In this document: positions 46,901 to 54,471 of the stretch, piece by piece | How the letters are laid out: each line of letters opens with the position of its first letter | Position numbering within the stretch: the first letter of the stretch is position 1 | Assembly (NCBI RefSeq): GCF_017916425.1 | Contig: NZ_JAFMSX010000004.1 | Location: 124,001-188,000, forward strand | Origin: Nocardioides sp. SYSU D00065 | Lineage (GTDB): Bacteria > Actinomycetota > Actinomycetes > Propionibacteriales > Nocardioidaceae | DNA length: 64,000 nt | Reading direction: 5' to 3' | Notes under the pieces: generated by a model | The model's input: the letters and a program-made list of their open reading frames with translations, nothing else | Told to the model about the DNA's origin: nothing | Database searches by the model: none | Translations under genes and position numbers: made by a program

Positions 46901-47517
46901 TCGACCTCGAGGTGCGCGCCGGGGAGCTCGTGCTGCTGCTGGGCCAGGTCGGCTCGGGCAAGTCCAGCCTGCTGAGCGCGCTCGCCGGCCTGGTCTCGAC
47001 CACCGGCGAGATCCGCTGGAACGACCGCGTCGTCAGCGATCCCCAGACCACGCTGCGACCCGGCCGCGTCGCTCACGTCGCACAGGTGCCGCGGGTCCTG
47101 TCGGGCACCTTCACCGGCAACGTCGCGCTCGACCACCCCGACCGCGCGGTGCTGCCCGCGCTCGAGGCGGCACGGATGGGGCGCGACGTGGCCGAGGCCG
47201 GCGGCCCGGACTCCCTCGTCGGGCACCGCGGCGTACGCCTGTCCGGCGGCCAGGTGCAGCGCCTGGCCCTGGCCCGCGCGCTGGCGACCGAGTCCGACGT
47301 GCTGCTCGCCGACGACGTGTCCTCGGCGCTCGACGCGACCACCGAGATCGAGCTCTGGAAGGCGCTCCGCGCCCGCGGAGCGGCCGTCGTCGGCGCCACC
47401 AGCAAGACCGCCGCGCTGGCGCAGGCGGACCGCGTCGTGGTGCTCGACTCCGGCCGGGTCGTCGACGAGGGCCCGTGGCGCGACCTCGCGACCCGGTGGG
47501 CGCACCTGGCCGGCTGA
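43996..47517 (+). CDS. ABC exporter with both transmembrane and both ATPase domains in one chain
   Basis: The 1173-residue protein reads TMD1-NBD1-TMD2-NBD2. NBD1 (about 340-570) has Walker A VGRTGSGKSTLASLL, signature LSAGEEQ and Walker B VVVLDEATARMD. NBD2 (about 945-1170) has Walker A LGQVGSGKSSLLSAL, signature LSGGQVQ and Walker B VLLADDVSSALD, where the catalytic Glu is replaced by Asp. It thus mirrors a fused heterodimeric exporter with one active and one degenerate ATP site. The substrate is unknown; drug, lipid or peptide export is possible. Starts at 43996, 44002 or 44008 (all GTG) are possible, and no Shine-Dalgarno is seen. Confidence 0.88.
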   Translation: MLVTVTETKTPTAPPTTTAAGALAAGRAPVDWRRVRRPLTYLCFTLSLLGAVAASLGSMVAGRLAEDATGTLLALLALCVVGGAVIDTVAKTMWATVCDRAEGQLRSDLLDAAMAQPLSELSEQAVGEVLDRIDDDTWEVGQLMRWGVWQAARTLLASGPLWVVASLTWWPAAFLFPLTALATFLFIRRLLPQVALKKVVEEAAWTDHAASTEEGVAARDDLRTSLGQAHVLRRNAHLASVVHRTLDAVLAVEVRITRRSGGLLHGALAAVGVGGVALVLAGDLSTARLVTLFLVTTMFVGGVDMLARHLPDLQEGFGAVLRLRAMLASPAEPTGGLSVPEGPLDVEFRHLAFDYGTGTFALRDVDLLLSAGHTCALVGRTGSGKSTLASLLSRAVEPPRGSVFLGGVDVRDLDLQQLRAAVGVVTQRTEVLAGTLAENITLFDDVPRSTVEAAVAELGLTDWVAGLPEGLDTVLGPGGTSLSAGEEQLVAFARLLVRDVSVVVLDEATARMDPVTEARVVRAADRLISGRTGILVAHRLSTTERAEQVAVLESGRVVQQGPRARLAAEPGPFRELLEAAAHEAVVEEHHHDDTVIGSVRRSTTPPPRPELAPTPSLARAVLHTISIQPQWGLLGALLFLAASLTGAFGAVTGWVWGHIVTELQEGQRPGLLVLALVASLVVAPFLLSQAFRTYPHWWVEVRLRVRAAVLHGQTSQRRLVRTPPGEVVARTMDADRLARYTDRWVDFVNGLLVALITALIAQTWVAGAVLLTVMVVSALASTLGRRVAGRSAAAASTARARFGQSLVSALESVRTVKLAAATPQVHQHLRDVDGGRVDAAVREHRVQALLDGVPIVMVQCGVVAAWAGLLTGHWELATALLIANAVSGFDWFGRVAGSVVTEAPGVRAWMNATSELAGGGDLMDLPPGVDLVRGTGPTPAAGEREPLRTLTVRDLSAVHDDGTLGVQGVDLEVRAGELVLLLGQVGSGKSSLLSALAGLVSTTGEIRWNDRVVSDPQTTLRPGRVAHVAQVPRVLSGTFTGNVALDHPDRAVLPALEAARMGRDVAEAGGPDSLVGHRGVRLSGGQVQRLALARALATESDVLLADDVSSALDATTEIELWKALRARGAAVVGATSKTAALAQADRVVVLDSGRVVDEGPWRDLATRWAHLAG

Positions 47518-47569
47518 CCGCCCTTCGCAGGGCGCTCAGGCTGCTTGGCGCGCATGGTTGGGTGGTGGC

Positions 47570-48460
47570 ATGCGCGTCGTCATCGCCGGAGCGTCGGGCT
47601 TCCTCGGCACCCACCTGTCCGAGCACCTGCGGGTGCACGGGCACCAGGTGACCGCCCTCGTCCGGCGCGAGCCGACCTCACCGCACGAGTCGCGCTGGGA
47701 CCCCGGAGCAGGCACCCTCGACGCCGCGGTCGTCGCCCGGGCCGACGCCGTGGTGAACCTGGCCGGAGCGAGCATCGCCGGCAACCCGCACTCGCGCCGC
47801 TGGACCACCGAGGTGCTGGAGTCGCGGGTTGCCACCACCCGGCTGCTGGCCACCACCATCGCCGCCAGCGAGCGTCCGCCCGCCTTCCTGGCCGGCAACG
47901 GCATCGGCTGGTACGGCGACCACGGCGACGCGGTGGTCACCGAGGACTCCGCCAGCCTGGGCGACGCCTTCCTCACCCGGGTCACCCGCCAGTGGGCTGC
48001 AGCGACCGACGCGGCCCGCGAGGCCGGCGCGCGCGTCTGCGTGCTGCGCACCGCACCGGTCATGGATCGCACCTCTCCCCCGCTCAAGCAGCTGCGCCTG
48101 CTCTTCAAGGCCGGCGGCGGCGCCAGGCTGGGGTCGGGACGGCAGTACATGCCGATGGTGTCGCTGCGCGACTGGGTCGGCGCGGTGAGCTACCTCCTGG
48201 AGTCGCGCGACGTCTCCGGCGCGTTCAACCTGTGCTGCCCCCGCACCCCGACCAACGCCGAGTTCACCCAGGCCCTCGCCGCGGCGGTGCACCGCAAGGC
48301 CTTCCTCGCCGTGCCCGCCGCCTTCATGCGAGCCGCGGCCGGCGACCTGGCCCCCGAGCTGCTCGGATCGGTCAACGCCCGCCCGGCAGCGCTGGAGCGC
48401 GCCGGCTACGACTTCGAGGACGAGGACGTGCGCGAGGTCCTCGCCGCCGCGCTCGCCTGA
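47570..48460 (+). CDS. TIGR01777/YfcH-family NAD(P)-dependent epimerase-like protein
   Basis: Starting at the ATG of MRVVIAGASGFLGTHLSEHL gives 296 residues. The N-terminal GxSGFLG motif binds NAD(P). VVNLAGASIAGNPHSRRWT and FLAGNGIGWYGDHGD are typical of the YfcH group of extended short-chain dehydrogenase/epimerases, whose substrate is unknown. A C-terminal DUF1731-like segment with AFMRAAAGDLAPELL is also present. The 3' end overlaps the convergent secreted-protein gene by 55 bases. Confidence 0.9.
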   Translation: MRVVIAGASGFLGTHLSEHLRVHGHQVTALVRREPTSPHESRWDPGAGTLDAAVVARADAVVNLAGASIAGNPHSRRWTTEVLESRVATTRLLATTIAASERPPAFLAGNGIGWYGDHGDAVVTEDSASLGDAFLTRVTRQWAAATDAAREAGARVCVLRTAPVMDRTSPPLKQLRLLFKAGGGARLGSGRQYMPMVSLRDWVGAVSYLLESRDVSGAFNLCCPRTPTNAEFTQALAAAVHRKAFLAVPAAFMRAAAGDLAPELLGSVNARPAALERAGYDFEDEDVREVLAAALA

Positions 48461-48978
48461 TCGCGCGCCTCCAAGACTTGCCACCCGTCGCCCGCGCGCA
48501 CCAGCACGACCCGGCGCGTGGACGCCCGGTCGGCCGGCAGCGCCACCGGGGCCGGCCCGCCGACCGCGCGTCCCCCGACCACCCGGTCGGTGACCACCAG
48601 CACCAGGCGCGCCGCCGAGCGCTCGACGACCCGCAGCGCCAGCAGCTGCGTGGTGAGCCCCTGCACGGTGAGCCCGCGCCGGCGGTACCGCTCGAGCAGG
48701 CGCACGTCGGCGGCACCCGTCCTCGAGCCGTCGGCGTACAGCTCGCGCAGCGCGGCGGCGTCACCCGCCGCCCACGCGGCCGCACGTCGCGCGTCCCACG
48801 CCGCGAGGACCGCCGCGGGTCCCGAGGCGCTCGGGCGCGACTGCGCCGCCGGCGGCCGCGCGGGCGCTTCCTGGCGCGGGACGCTCGGGTCCGCTCCCGC
48901 GAGCGCGACCACGAGGGTCGCCGCCACGCAGGCACAGGCGGCCGCGGTGAGGGCGGGCAGCAGGCGTCGCGGGTCCAC
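48406..48978 (-). CDS. Putative secreted protein with NTF2-like region
   Basis: The 190-residue protein begins with a signal peptide or membrane anchor (LLPALTAAACACVAATLVVA) and a Pro/Ala-rich spacer. Residues about 55-165 read like an NTF2/SnoaL-like fold (VLAAWDARRAAAWAAGDAAA, then LRELY). Similar proteins are annotated as secreted and of unknown function. The GTG start is preceded by gaaggtgg. The Ser-rich last 15 residues lie in the overlap with the convergent epimerase gene, so the true end is less certain. Confidence 0.65.
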   Translation of the reverse strand: MDPRRLLPALTAAACACVAATLVVALAGADPSVPRQEAPARPPAAQSRPSASGPAAVLAAWDARRAAAWAAGDAAALRELYADGSRTGAADVRLLERYRRRGLTVQGLTTQLLALRVVERSAARLVLVVTDRVVGGRAVGGPAPVALPADRASTRRVVLVRAGDGWQVLEARDQASAAARTSRTSSSSKS

Positions 48979-49062
48979 CTCGCCACCTTCGCCGATCCGC
49001 GCCGACCGTGTCGGTGCTCATCCACAGCCCGGCCGCGCGAGGCGGGGGCGTAGGCTCGCGCC

Positions 49063-49785
49063 ATGCCGCTGGACTTCGAGGTCGCCGGTCTGGGCGACGA
49101 CGCCGTCGACTACTCCGCCGCCTGGGACCTGCAGCGCCGGGTGCACGAGGACGTGGCCGCCCGAGCGCGACCCGACACCGTGCTGCTGCTCGAGCACCCG
49201 CCCGTCTTCACCGCCGGCAAGCGCACCGACCCGCACGAGCGGCCGCTGGACCCCGGCGGCGCCGCCGTCATCGACGTCGACCGCGGCGGCAAGATCACCT
49301 TCCACGGCCCCGGCCAGCTCGTCGGCTACCCCATCGTGACGCTGCCCGAGCACGTCAAGGTCGTCGACTACGTGCGCCGGCTCGAGGAGGCGCTGATCGC
49401 GGTCTGCGCCGACCAAGGGGTGCCCACCGCCCGCGTGCCCGGGCGCAGCGGCGTCTGGCTGCGCGCCGACGAGCGGGGACCGGAGCGCAAGATCGCCGCG
49501 ATCGGCATCCGCGTCAGCCGCGGCGTCACCATGCACGGCTTCGCCCTCAACTGCGACGTCGACCTGGGCTGGTACGACCGGTTCGTGCCGTGCGGGATCG
49601 CCGACGCCGGGGTCACCTCGCTGTCGCAGGAGCTCGACCGGCCCGTCACCATCGGCGACGTGCTGCCGAGCGTGCGCCGGCACCTGTCGACGTACCTCGG
49701 CTGGCAGCCCTACGTCCCCACCCCGGACTACGAGCCGCGCCCCGAGCCCGGCCGCGGTCCGCGCATCGAGCTCGTCCGACCGTGA
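49063..49785 (+). CDS. lipB: Octanoyl-[ACP]-protein N-octanoyltransferase
   Basis: The 240-residue enzyme moves octanoate from acyl carrier protein to lipoyl domains. Motifs are [16 protein letters not shown], the central [18 protein letters not shown], the catalytic Lys in [20 protein letters not shown], and the catalytic Cys in [14 protein letters not shown] near residue 172. LipA is encoded 37 bases downstream. Together they lipoylate SucB, encoded upstream in the window, and the glycine cleavage H protein. Confidence 0.96.
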   Translation: MPLDFEVAGLGDDAVDYSAAWDLQRRVHEDVAARARPDTVLLLEHPPVFTAGKRTDPHERPLDPGGAAVIDVDRGGKITFHGPGQLVGYPIVTLPEHVKVVDYVRRLEEALIAVCADQGVPTARVPGRSGVWLRADERGPERKIAAIGIRVSRGVTMHGFALNCDVDLGWYDRFVPCGIADAGVTSLSQELDRPVTIGDVLPSVRRHLSTYLGWQPYVPTPDYEPRPEPGRGPRIELVRP

Positions 49786-49786
49786 G

Positions 49787-49815
49787 TTGGGAGCGTCTGA
49801 CCACCGTCGTAGAGT
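49787..49815 (+). promoter_or_regulatory. Promoter for leaderless lipA
   Basis: ttggga (-35) and tagagt (-10) are 17 bases apart. Transcription starting seven or eight bases after the -10 would begin at or next to the lipA GTG at 49823, giving a leaderless message. There is no Shine-Dalgarno before that GTG. Confidence 0.65.
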
Positions 49816-49822
49816 GAGGCGT

Positions 49823-50764
49823 GTGACGACCGCTCCCGCCCCCGAAGGACGCAAGCTGCTCCGACTGGAGATCCGCAACGCGGAGACCCCGATCGAACGC
49901 AAGCCGGAGTGGATCAAGACCCGGGCGAAGATGGGACCGGAGTACACGTCCCTGCAGAGCCTCGTGAAGTCCGAGGGCCTCCACACGGTCTGCCAGGAGG
50001 CGGGCTGCCCCAACATCTACGAGTGCTGGGAGGACCGGGAGGCCACGTTCCTCATCGGCGGCGACCAGTGCACCCGCCGCTGCGACTTCTGCCAGATCGA
50101 CACCGGCAAGCCGCAGGCCCTCGACCGCGACGAGCCGCGCCGGGTCGCGGAGTCGGTGCAGAAGATGCAGCTCAAGTACGCCACCATCACCGGCGTCGCC
50201 CGCGACGACCTCCCCGACGGCGGCGCGTGGCTGTACGCCGAGACGGTGCGCGCCATCCACGAGCTCAACCCGGGCACCGGCGTGGAGAACCTCATCCCCG
50301 ACTTCAACGGCAAGCCCGACCTGCTGGCCGAGGTCTTCGAGTCGCGTCCGGAGGTCCTGGCGCACAACGTGGAGACCGTGCCGCGGATCTTCAAGCGCAT
50401 CCGCCCGGCCTTCCGCTACGACCGCTCGCTCGACGTGATCACCCAGGCGCGCGACTTCGGCCTGGTCACCAAGTCCAACCTCATCCTCGGCATGGGCGAG
50501 ACGCGCGAGGAGGTCAGCCAGGCGCTGCGCGACCTGCACGAGGCCGGCTGCGAGCTGATCACCATCACCCAGTATCTCCGCCCCTCGCCGCGCCACCACC
50601 CCGTGGAGCGCTGGGTCAAGCCCGAGGAGTTCGTCGAGCTCAAGGCCGAGGCCGACGAGATCGGCTTCGCGGGCGCCCTGTCCGGGCCGCTGGTCCGCTC
50701 GTCCTACCGCGCCGGCCGGCTGTACGGTCAGGCGATGGACGCCCGCGCCGCCGCGGCCGTCTGA
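49823..50764 (+). CDS. lipA: Lipoyl synthase
   Basis: The 313-residue radical SAM enzyme inserts two sulfurs into the octanoyl chain. The auxiliary cluster motif is [12 protein letters not shown] near residues 59-70, the radical SAM motif is CTRRCDFC near 84-91, and the C-terminal RSSYRAG carries the Ser ligand of the auxiliary cluster. I use the GTG at the promoter start site; an upstream in-frame start would add a basic stretch not seen in the family. It works after lipB in the same pathway. Confidence 0.97.
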   Translation: MTTAPAPEGRKLLRLEIRNAETPIERKPEWIKTRAKMGPEYTSLQSLVKSEGLHTVCQEAGCPNIYECWEDREATFLIGGDQCTRRCDFCQIDTGKPQALDRDEPRRVAESVQKMQLKYATITGVARDDLPDGGAWLYAETVRAIHELNPGTGVENLIPDFNGKPDLLAEVFESRPEVLAHNVETVPRIFKRIRPAFRYDRSLDVITQARDFGLVTKSNLILGMGETREEVSQALRDLHEAGCELITITQYLRPSPRHHPVERWVKPEEFVELKAEADEIGFAGALSGPLVRSSYRAGRLYGQAMDARAAAAV

Positions 50765-50813
50765 GTCCTCCCGCTTCGTTCCACCACGCCACCTGACCGG
50801 ACAAGGCACCGAC

Positions 50814-51521
50814 ATGTCGACCCCCGCCTCCACGCCCTCCTCGCGCCGTGGGCAGATCATGCAGACCTACGAGATGGCCAAGCGCAGCGACCCGCGCCTG
50901 GGCTGGATCATCGTGGGCACGTTCCTCGTCGGGGCCGCACTCGGCTTCGGCGTCATGTGGGTGCTGCCGGGCGACGGCCTCGTCGGCTGGATCATGGCGG
51001 TCGTCGGCGCGCTGCTGATCGGCATGCTGTTCGCGCTGCTGGTCTTCGGCCGCCGCGCCCAGAAGGCGGCGTACACCCAGATGGAGGGCCAGCCGGCCGC
51101 CGCCGCCGGCGCGCTGCAGATGCTGCGCCGCGGCTGGAAGGTCGACCCGGTCGTCGGCTTCACCAAGCAGCAGGACGTGGTGCACCGCGTCGTCGGCCCG
51201 CCCGGCATCGTCCTGGTCGGTGAGGGGACCAGCGCGACCCGCGTGAAGCAGCTGCTCGTCACCGAGCGCCGCAAGCACGAGCGCGTCGCCTACGGGGTGC
51301 CGATCCACGAGGTCGTGTGCGGTCGTGGCGAGGGCGAGGTGCCGCTGCCGCAGCTGGTGCGCCACGTGCAGAAGCTCGGCCGCTCGGTCAAGCCCGCCGA
51401 GATGACCGACATCCTGCAGCGCCTCAAGGCCCTCGACGCCCAGCGCGGCAAGCTGCCGCTGCCCAAGGGGCCGATCCCGACCTCCATGAAGGGGATGCGC
51501 TCGCAGCAGCGCGGCCGCTGA
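50814..51521 (+). CDS. DUF4191 membrane protein
   Basis: The 235-residue protein has two membrane segments (about residues 31-55 and 60-82; WIIVGTFLVGAALGFGVMWV and WIMAVVGALLIGMLFALLVF). A conserved cytosolic part follows (GWKVDPVVGFTKQQDVVHRV). This matches DUF4191, which sits downstream of lipA across actinobacteria. Its function is unknown. The gap to lipA is 49 bases. Confidence 0.9.
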   Translation: MSTPASTPSSRRGQIMQTYEMAKRSDPRLGWIIVGTFLVGAALGFGVMWVLPGDGLVGWIMAVVGALLIGMLFALLVFGRRAQKAAYTQMEGQPAAAAGALQMLRRGWKVDPVVGFTKQQDVVHRVVGPPGIVLVGEGTSATRVKQLLVTERRKHERVAYGVPIHEVVCGRGEGEVPLPQLVRHVQKLGRSVKPAEMTDILQRLKALDAQRGKLPLPKGPIPTSMKGMRSQQRGR

Positions 51522-51542
51522 GCGGGCCTGCCGGCGTCGCCC

Positions 51543-51926
51543 TCAGAGGGTGACGGTCCGCGTCCCCGCAGCGAGGTCGTGGAGTCCCCGGCCGCCGAAG
51601 GTGAGCAGCGGCGGGACGAGCAGGCCGACCAGGACCTGTCGCAGCAGCGCCTGCAGCAGCGACACCGGCCGCGGGCTGCCGTCGTAGCGGACGACGCGCA
51701 ACCGAGTGGCGAGCTTGCCGAACGAGCCGCCGGCGACGGCCGTGAACAAGGCCGACTCGACGACGAAGAGGCCGAGCGTGCCGAGACCGTTGGGGTTGCC
51801 CGCGACGACGCCGGTCGCGACAAGCCCCTCCACAACGGCCAGGCACGTCACCCAGTCCACGAACAGGGCCAGGATGCGCCGCGCCCAGGTGGGCTCGCGG
51901 AGCTCGGGTGTTACGGCGTTCGACAC
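51543..51926 (-). CDS. RDD-family membrane protein
   Basis: The 127-residue protein has the RDD hallmarks: an Arg and Asp in the first helix (ARRILALFVDWVT), a conserved central KLATRLRVVRYDG and a terminal GRGLHDLAAGT. About three membrane segments are visible. The family has been linked to transport or stress in a few bacteria, but the role here is unknown. It is convergent with the DUF4191 gene and divergent from glnA. Confidence 0.87.
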   Translation of the reverse strand: MSNAVTPELREPTWARRILALFVDWVTCLAVVEGLVATGVVAGNPNGLGTLGLFVVESALFTAVAGGSFGKLATRLRVVRYDGSPRPVSLLQALLRQVLVGLLVPPLLTFGGRGLHDLAAGTRTVTL

Positions 51927-51974
51927 GCGGCCAGCCTAGGAGGGGCGCAGATCGTGGCCAGCACTCGGCCACCC

Positions 51975-52012
51975 GTAACACGCCCGAAACAAACGGGATA
52001 CGGTCAGGAAAC
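51975..52012 (+). promoter_or_regulatory. GlnR operator upstream of glnA (two a/b box pairs)
   Basis: GTAAC, GAAAC, GATAC and GAAAC occur in order, each separated by exactly six bases (starting at 51975, 51986, 51997 and 52008). This is the actinobacterial GlnR pattern gTnAC-n6-GaAAC repeated. A possible -10 (tagcgt, 52023-52028) follows, so glnA should be under GlnR nitrogen control. Confidence 0.85.
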
Positions 52013-52107
52013 TGCTCGCGCCTAGCGTGGCGGCCACGGTGCAACGAGGCCCCGTTCCGTGACGCTGCAACTCGACGTGCGCTCGCCGCCGTCAAGGAGG
52101 AACCCGA

Positions 52108-53529
52108 ATGTTCAACAACTCCGATGAGCTCTTGAAGTTCATCAAGGACGAGGGCGTGGAGATGGTCGACGTCCGCTTCTGCGACCTGCCCGGGGTGATG
52201 CAGCACTTCACGGTGCCGGTGTCCTCGTTCGACCAGAGCGTCTTCGACGACGGCCTCGGCTTCGACGGCTCCTCGATCCGCGGCTTCCAGGCCATCAACG
52301 AGTCCGACATGTCGCTGTTCCCGGACCCCACGACGGCGTACATCGACCCCTTCCGCCGCTCCAAGACGCTCAACGTCAATTTCTTCATCCACGACCCGAT
52401 CACCGGCGAGGCCTACAGCCGCGACCCGCGCAACATCGCGCGCAAGGCGCTGGCCTACCTCGACTCCACCGGCATCGCGGACACCGCGTACTTCGCCCCG
52501 GAGGCGGAGTTCTACATCTTCGACAACGTCCGCTACAGCACCGGCGTCAACGAGGGCTACTACCACATCGACTCGGTCGAGGGCTGGTGGAACTCCGGCA
52601 AGGACGACGGCGACAACAAGGGCTACAAGACGCGCCTCAAGGGCGGCTACTTCCCCGTCGAGCCCTACGACCACTACAGCGACCTGCGCGCGGACATGGT
52701 CAAGAACCTGGAGGCCTGCGGTCTCCAGGTCGAGCGCGCGCACCACGAGGTCGGCACCGCCGGCCAGGCGGAGATCAACTACCGCTTCGACACGCTGCTC
52801 AAGGCCGCCGACGACGTGATGAAGTTCAAGTACCTCATCAAGAACACCGCGTGGGAGCAGGGCAAGTCGGTCACCTTCATGCCGAAGCCGATCTTCGGCG
52901 ACAACGGCTCGGGCATGCACGTGCACCAGTCGCTGTGGAAGAACGGCGAGCCGCTGTTCTTCGACGAGACCGGGTACGCCGGCCTGTCCGACACGGCCCG
53001 GTGGTACATCGGCGGCATCCTCAAGCACGCGCCCTCGCTGCTGGCCTTCACCAACCCGACGGTGAACTCCTACCACCGCCTGGTGCCGGGCTTCGAGGCT
53101 CCGATCTCGCTGGTCTACTCCTCGCGCAACCGCTCCGCGTCGGTCCGCATCCCGATCACGGGCGCGAACCCGAAGGCCAAGCGCGTCGAGACCCGCTTCC
53201 CCGACCCGTCGGCGAACCCCTACCTCGCCTTCGCCGCGCTGATGCTGGCCGGCCTGGACGGCGTCCAGAACAAGACGGAGCCCGCCGCCCCGATCGACAA
53301 GGACATCTACGAGCTGCCGCCGGACGAGATGGCCGACATCGACCAGGTCCCGACCTCGCTCGGTGCCGTGCTGGACGCGCTGGAGGCCGACCACGAGTAC
53401 CTCACCGCCGGCGGCGTCTTCACCGACGACCTGATCGAGACCTGGATCCACTTCAAGCGGACCCAGGAGATCGCCCCGGTGCAGCTGCGGCCGCACCCGC
53501 ACGAGTTCGAGCTGTACTACGACATCTGA
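52108..53529 (+). CDS. glnA: Glutamine synthetase, type I
   Basis: The 473-residue enzyme makes glutamine from glutamate, ammonia and ATP. It has [29 protein letters not shown], the ATP-binding loop [19 protein letters not shown] and [10 protein letters not shown]. Tyr401 in DIYELPPDE is the adenylylation site, so activity is likely also controlled by GlnE. A strong aaggagga precedes the ATG, and the GlnR boxes lie about 100 bases upstream. It is the last housekeeping gene before the accessory region. Confidence 0.97.
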   Translation: MFNNSDELLKFIKDEGVEMVDVRFCDLPGVMQHFTVPVSSFDQSVFDDGLGFDGSSIRGFQAINESDMSLFPDPTTAYIDPFRRSKTLNVNFFIHDPITGEAYSRDPRNIARKALAYLDSTGIADTAYFAPEAEFYIFDNVRYSTGVNEGYYHIDSVEGWWNSGKDDGDNKGYKTRLKGGYFPVEPYDHYSDLRADMVKNLEACGLQVERAHHEVGTAGQAEINYRFDTLLKAADDVMKFKYLIKNTAWEQGKSVTFMPKPIFGDNGSGMHVHQSLWKNGEPLFFDETGYAGLSDTARWYIGGILKHAPSLLAFTNPTVNSYHRLVPGFEAPISLVYSSRNRSASVRIPITGANPKAKRVETRFPDPSANPYLAFAALMLAGLDGVQNKTEPAAPIDKDIYELPPDEMADIDQVPTSLGAVLDALEADHEYLTAGGVFTDDLIETWIHFKRTQEIAPVQLRPHPHEFELYYDI

Positions 53530-53562
53530 TCCCGGGTGAGTGACACCCAGCGGCTGAGTGCC

Positions 53563-53624
53563 AAAAACAACCCCTGACCTGCGAAGACGTCTTCCAACGT
53601 CTTCCATTGTCGGGGGTTGTTTTT
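53563..53624. terminator. Long terminator hairpin at the glnA/island boundary
   Basis: The arms aaaaacaacccctgac and gtcgggggttgttttt (15 of 16 pairs) enclose a 30-base loop that contains gaagacgtcttc. A-runs and T-runs on the two sides make it work in both directions, for glnA and for the leftward HNH operon. Confidence 0.85.
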
Positions 53625-53721
53625 CGCTCGCGCGTGGCCCGTGTGTGGCCCGGGCAGAGCGCGGGTCACTGTGACCCAGAAGGGTGTCAAGTCCGAACTC
53701 AGTCGTCGACGGGTCAGCCGA

Positions 53722-54471
53722 CTACCTTCCACGCCGGGAGCGCACGCCGGCGACGCGGGAGCGCGAACTGTCACCACCGCGCCGCAGGCTGGTCACGGAT
53801 TCCCGAGTCCGCCGATCATGGATCGAGTTTGCGTGCTCCGCACAAGCCGCGATCAGATTGTCGAAGCGGTACGCACCACCTCGCGCGGCAGCAACCCGTA
53901 GCAATGGTGTCAATTCCGAAACGCGTGCACCCCGGTCACACCCATCCACCTGGCAGTGACCGTCCGCGCGGGCGAGAACGCAGTACCGAAGTCGTGTGGT
54001 CAGTCGCTTCGCGAGAAATGGCACGCCGACCTGCCAGCATGGTAGTTGGCCCTTTCCGAGGTTGCAGTCCCCGCAAAGCAACTGGAGGTTCCCCAGTTCG
54101 TCGGCGCCGCCCAAGGCCAGCGGCTCGATGTGGTCAACATGTGGCTTACTGGCCTGGTCCAGAAAGCGGCCGCATGTCGCGCATCGATCATTCTGCTTGC
54201 GTTCGAGATCGATCCGCTCGGCCTCCGTGATGCGCCGCGCGCGCCCAGAGCGCGTCGTTCTGTCCACCTCTTCCGCCGTCGGCGTTCGACCGAGGATGTC
54301 GCGGAGGAACTCAGCGACTTGTCGGTCCGACAGCAGGCCGTTCGGCTTCGCTCGGAGGTAGGCCCGCGCCTGTGCCTCGGCCAACTTCTCGGCGAGGAAA
54401 TCGCCCACCTCATAACCAAGGTCGCGACACGCGAGCGCTAGTCGCTCCATCGTGTCGTTTTTGGCGGTCAC
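53722..54471 (-). CDS. HNH endonuclease with a second degenerate HNH-like block
   Basis: I start at the GTG overlapping the upstream gene's stop (GTGA), giving 249 residues. A helical N-terminal part (about 1-90) is followed by a classic HNH motif: CATCGRFLDQ, then HVDHIEPLALGGADELGNLQ and LLCGDCNLGKG (about 96-145). A second zinc-type block (about 165-220) has CQVDGC, DNLIAACAEHAN but lacks the HxH histidines (SELTPLL). It should cut DNA. It is translationally coupled to a DGQHR protein, which hints at a modification-dependent or self-versus-nonself nuclease. That role is inference. Confidence 0.82.
   Translation of the reverse strand: MTAKNDTMERLALACRDLGYEVGDFLAEKLAEAQARAYLRAKPNGLLSDRQVAEFLRDILGRTPTAEEVDRTTRSGRARRITEAERIDLERKQNDRCATCGRFLDQASKPHVDHIEPLALGGADELGNLQLLCGDCNLGKGQLPCWQVGVPFLAKRLTTRLRYCVLARADGHCQVDGCDRGARVSELTPLLRVAAARGGAYRFDNLIAACAEHANSIHDRRTRESVTSLRRGGDSSRSRVAGVRSRRGR

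Noticed and set aside
53563..53624. The hairpin as a phage attachment site
   Set aside because: No second copy is present in the window and no integrase is near. The A/T runs fit a bidirectional terminator.
53517..53777. A minus-strand frame at the island edge as a possible integrase remnant
   Set aside because: It runs through the terminator hairpin and overlaps glnA and the HNH gene. No recombinase motif is seen.
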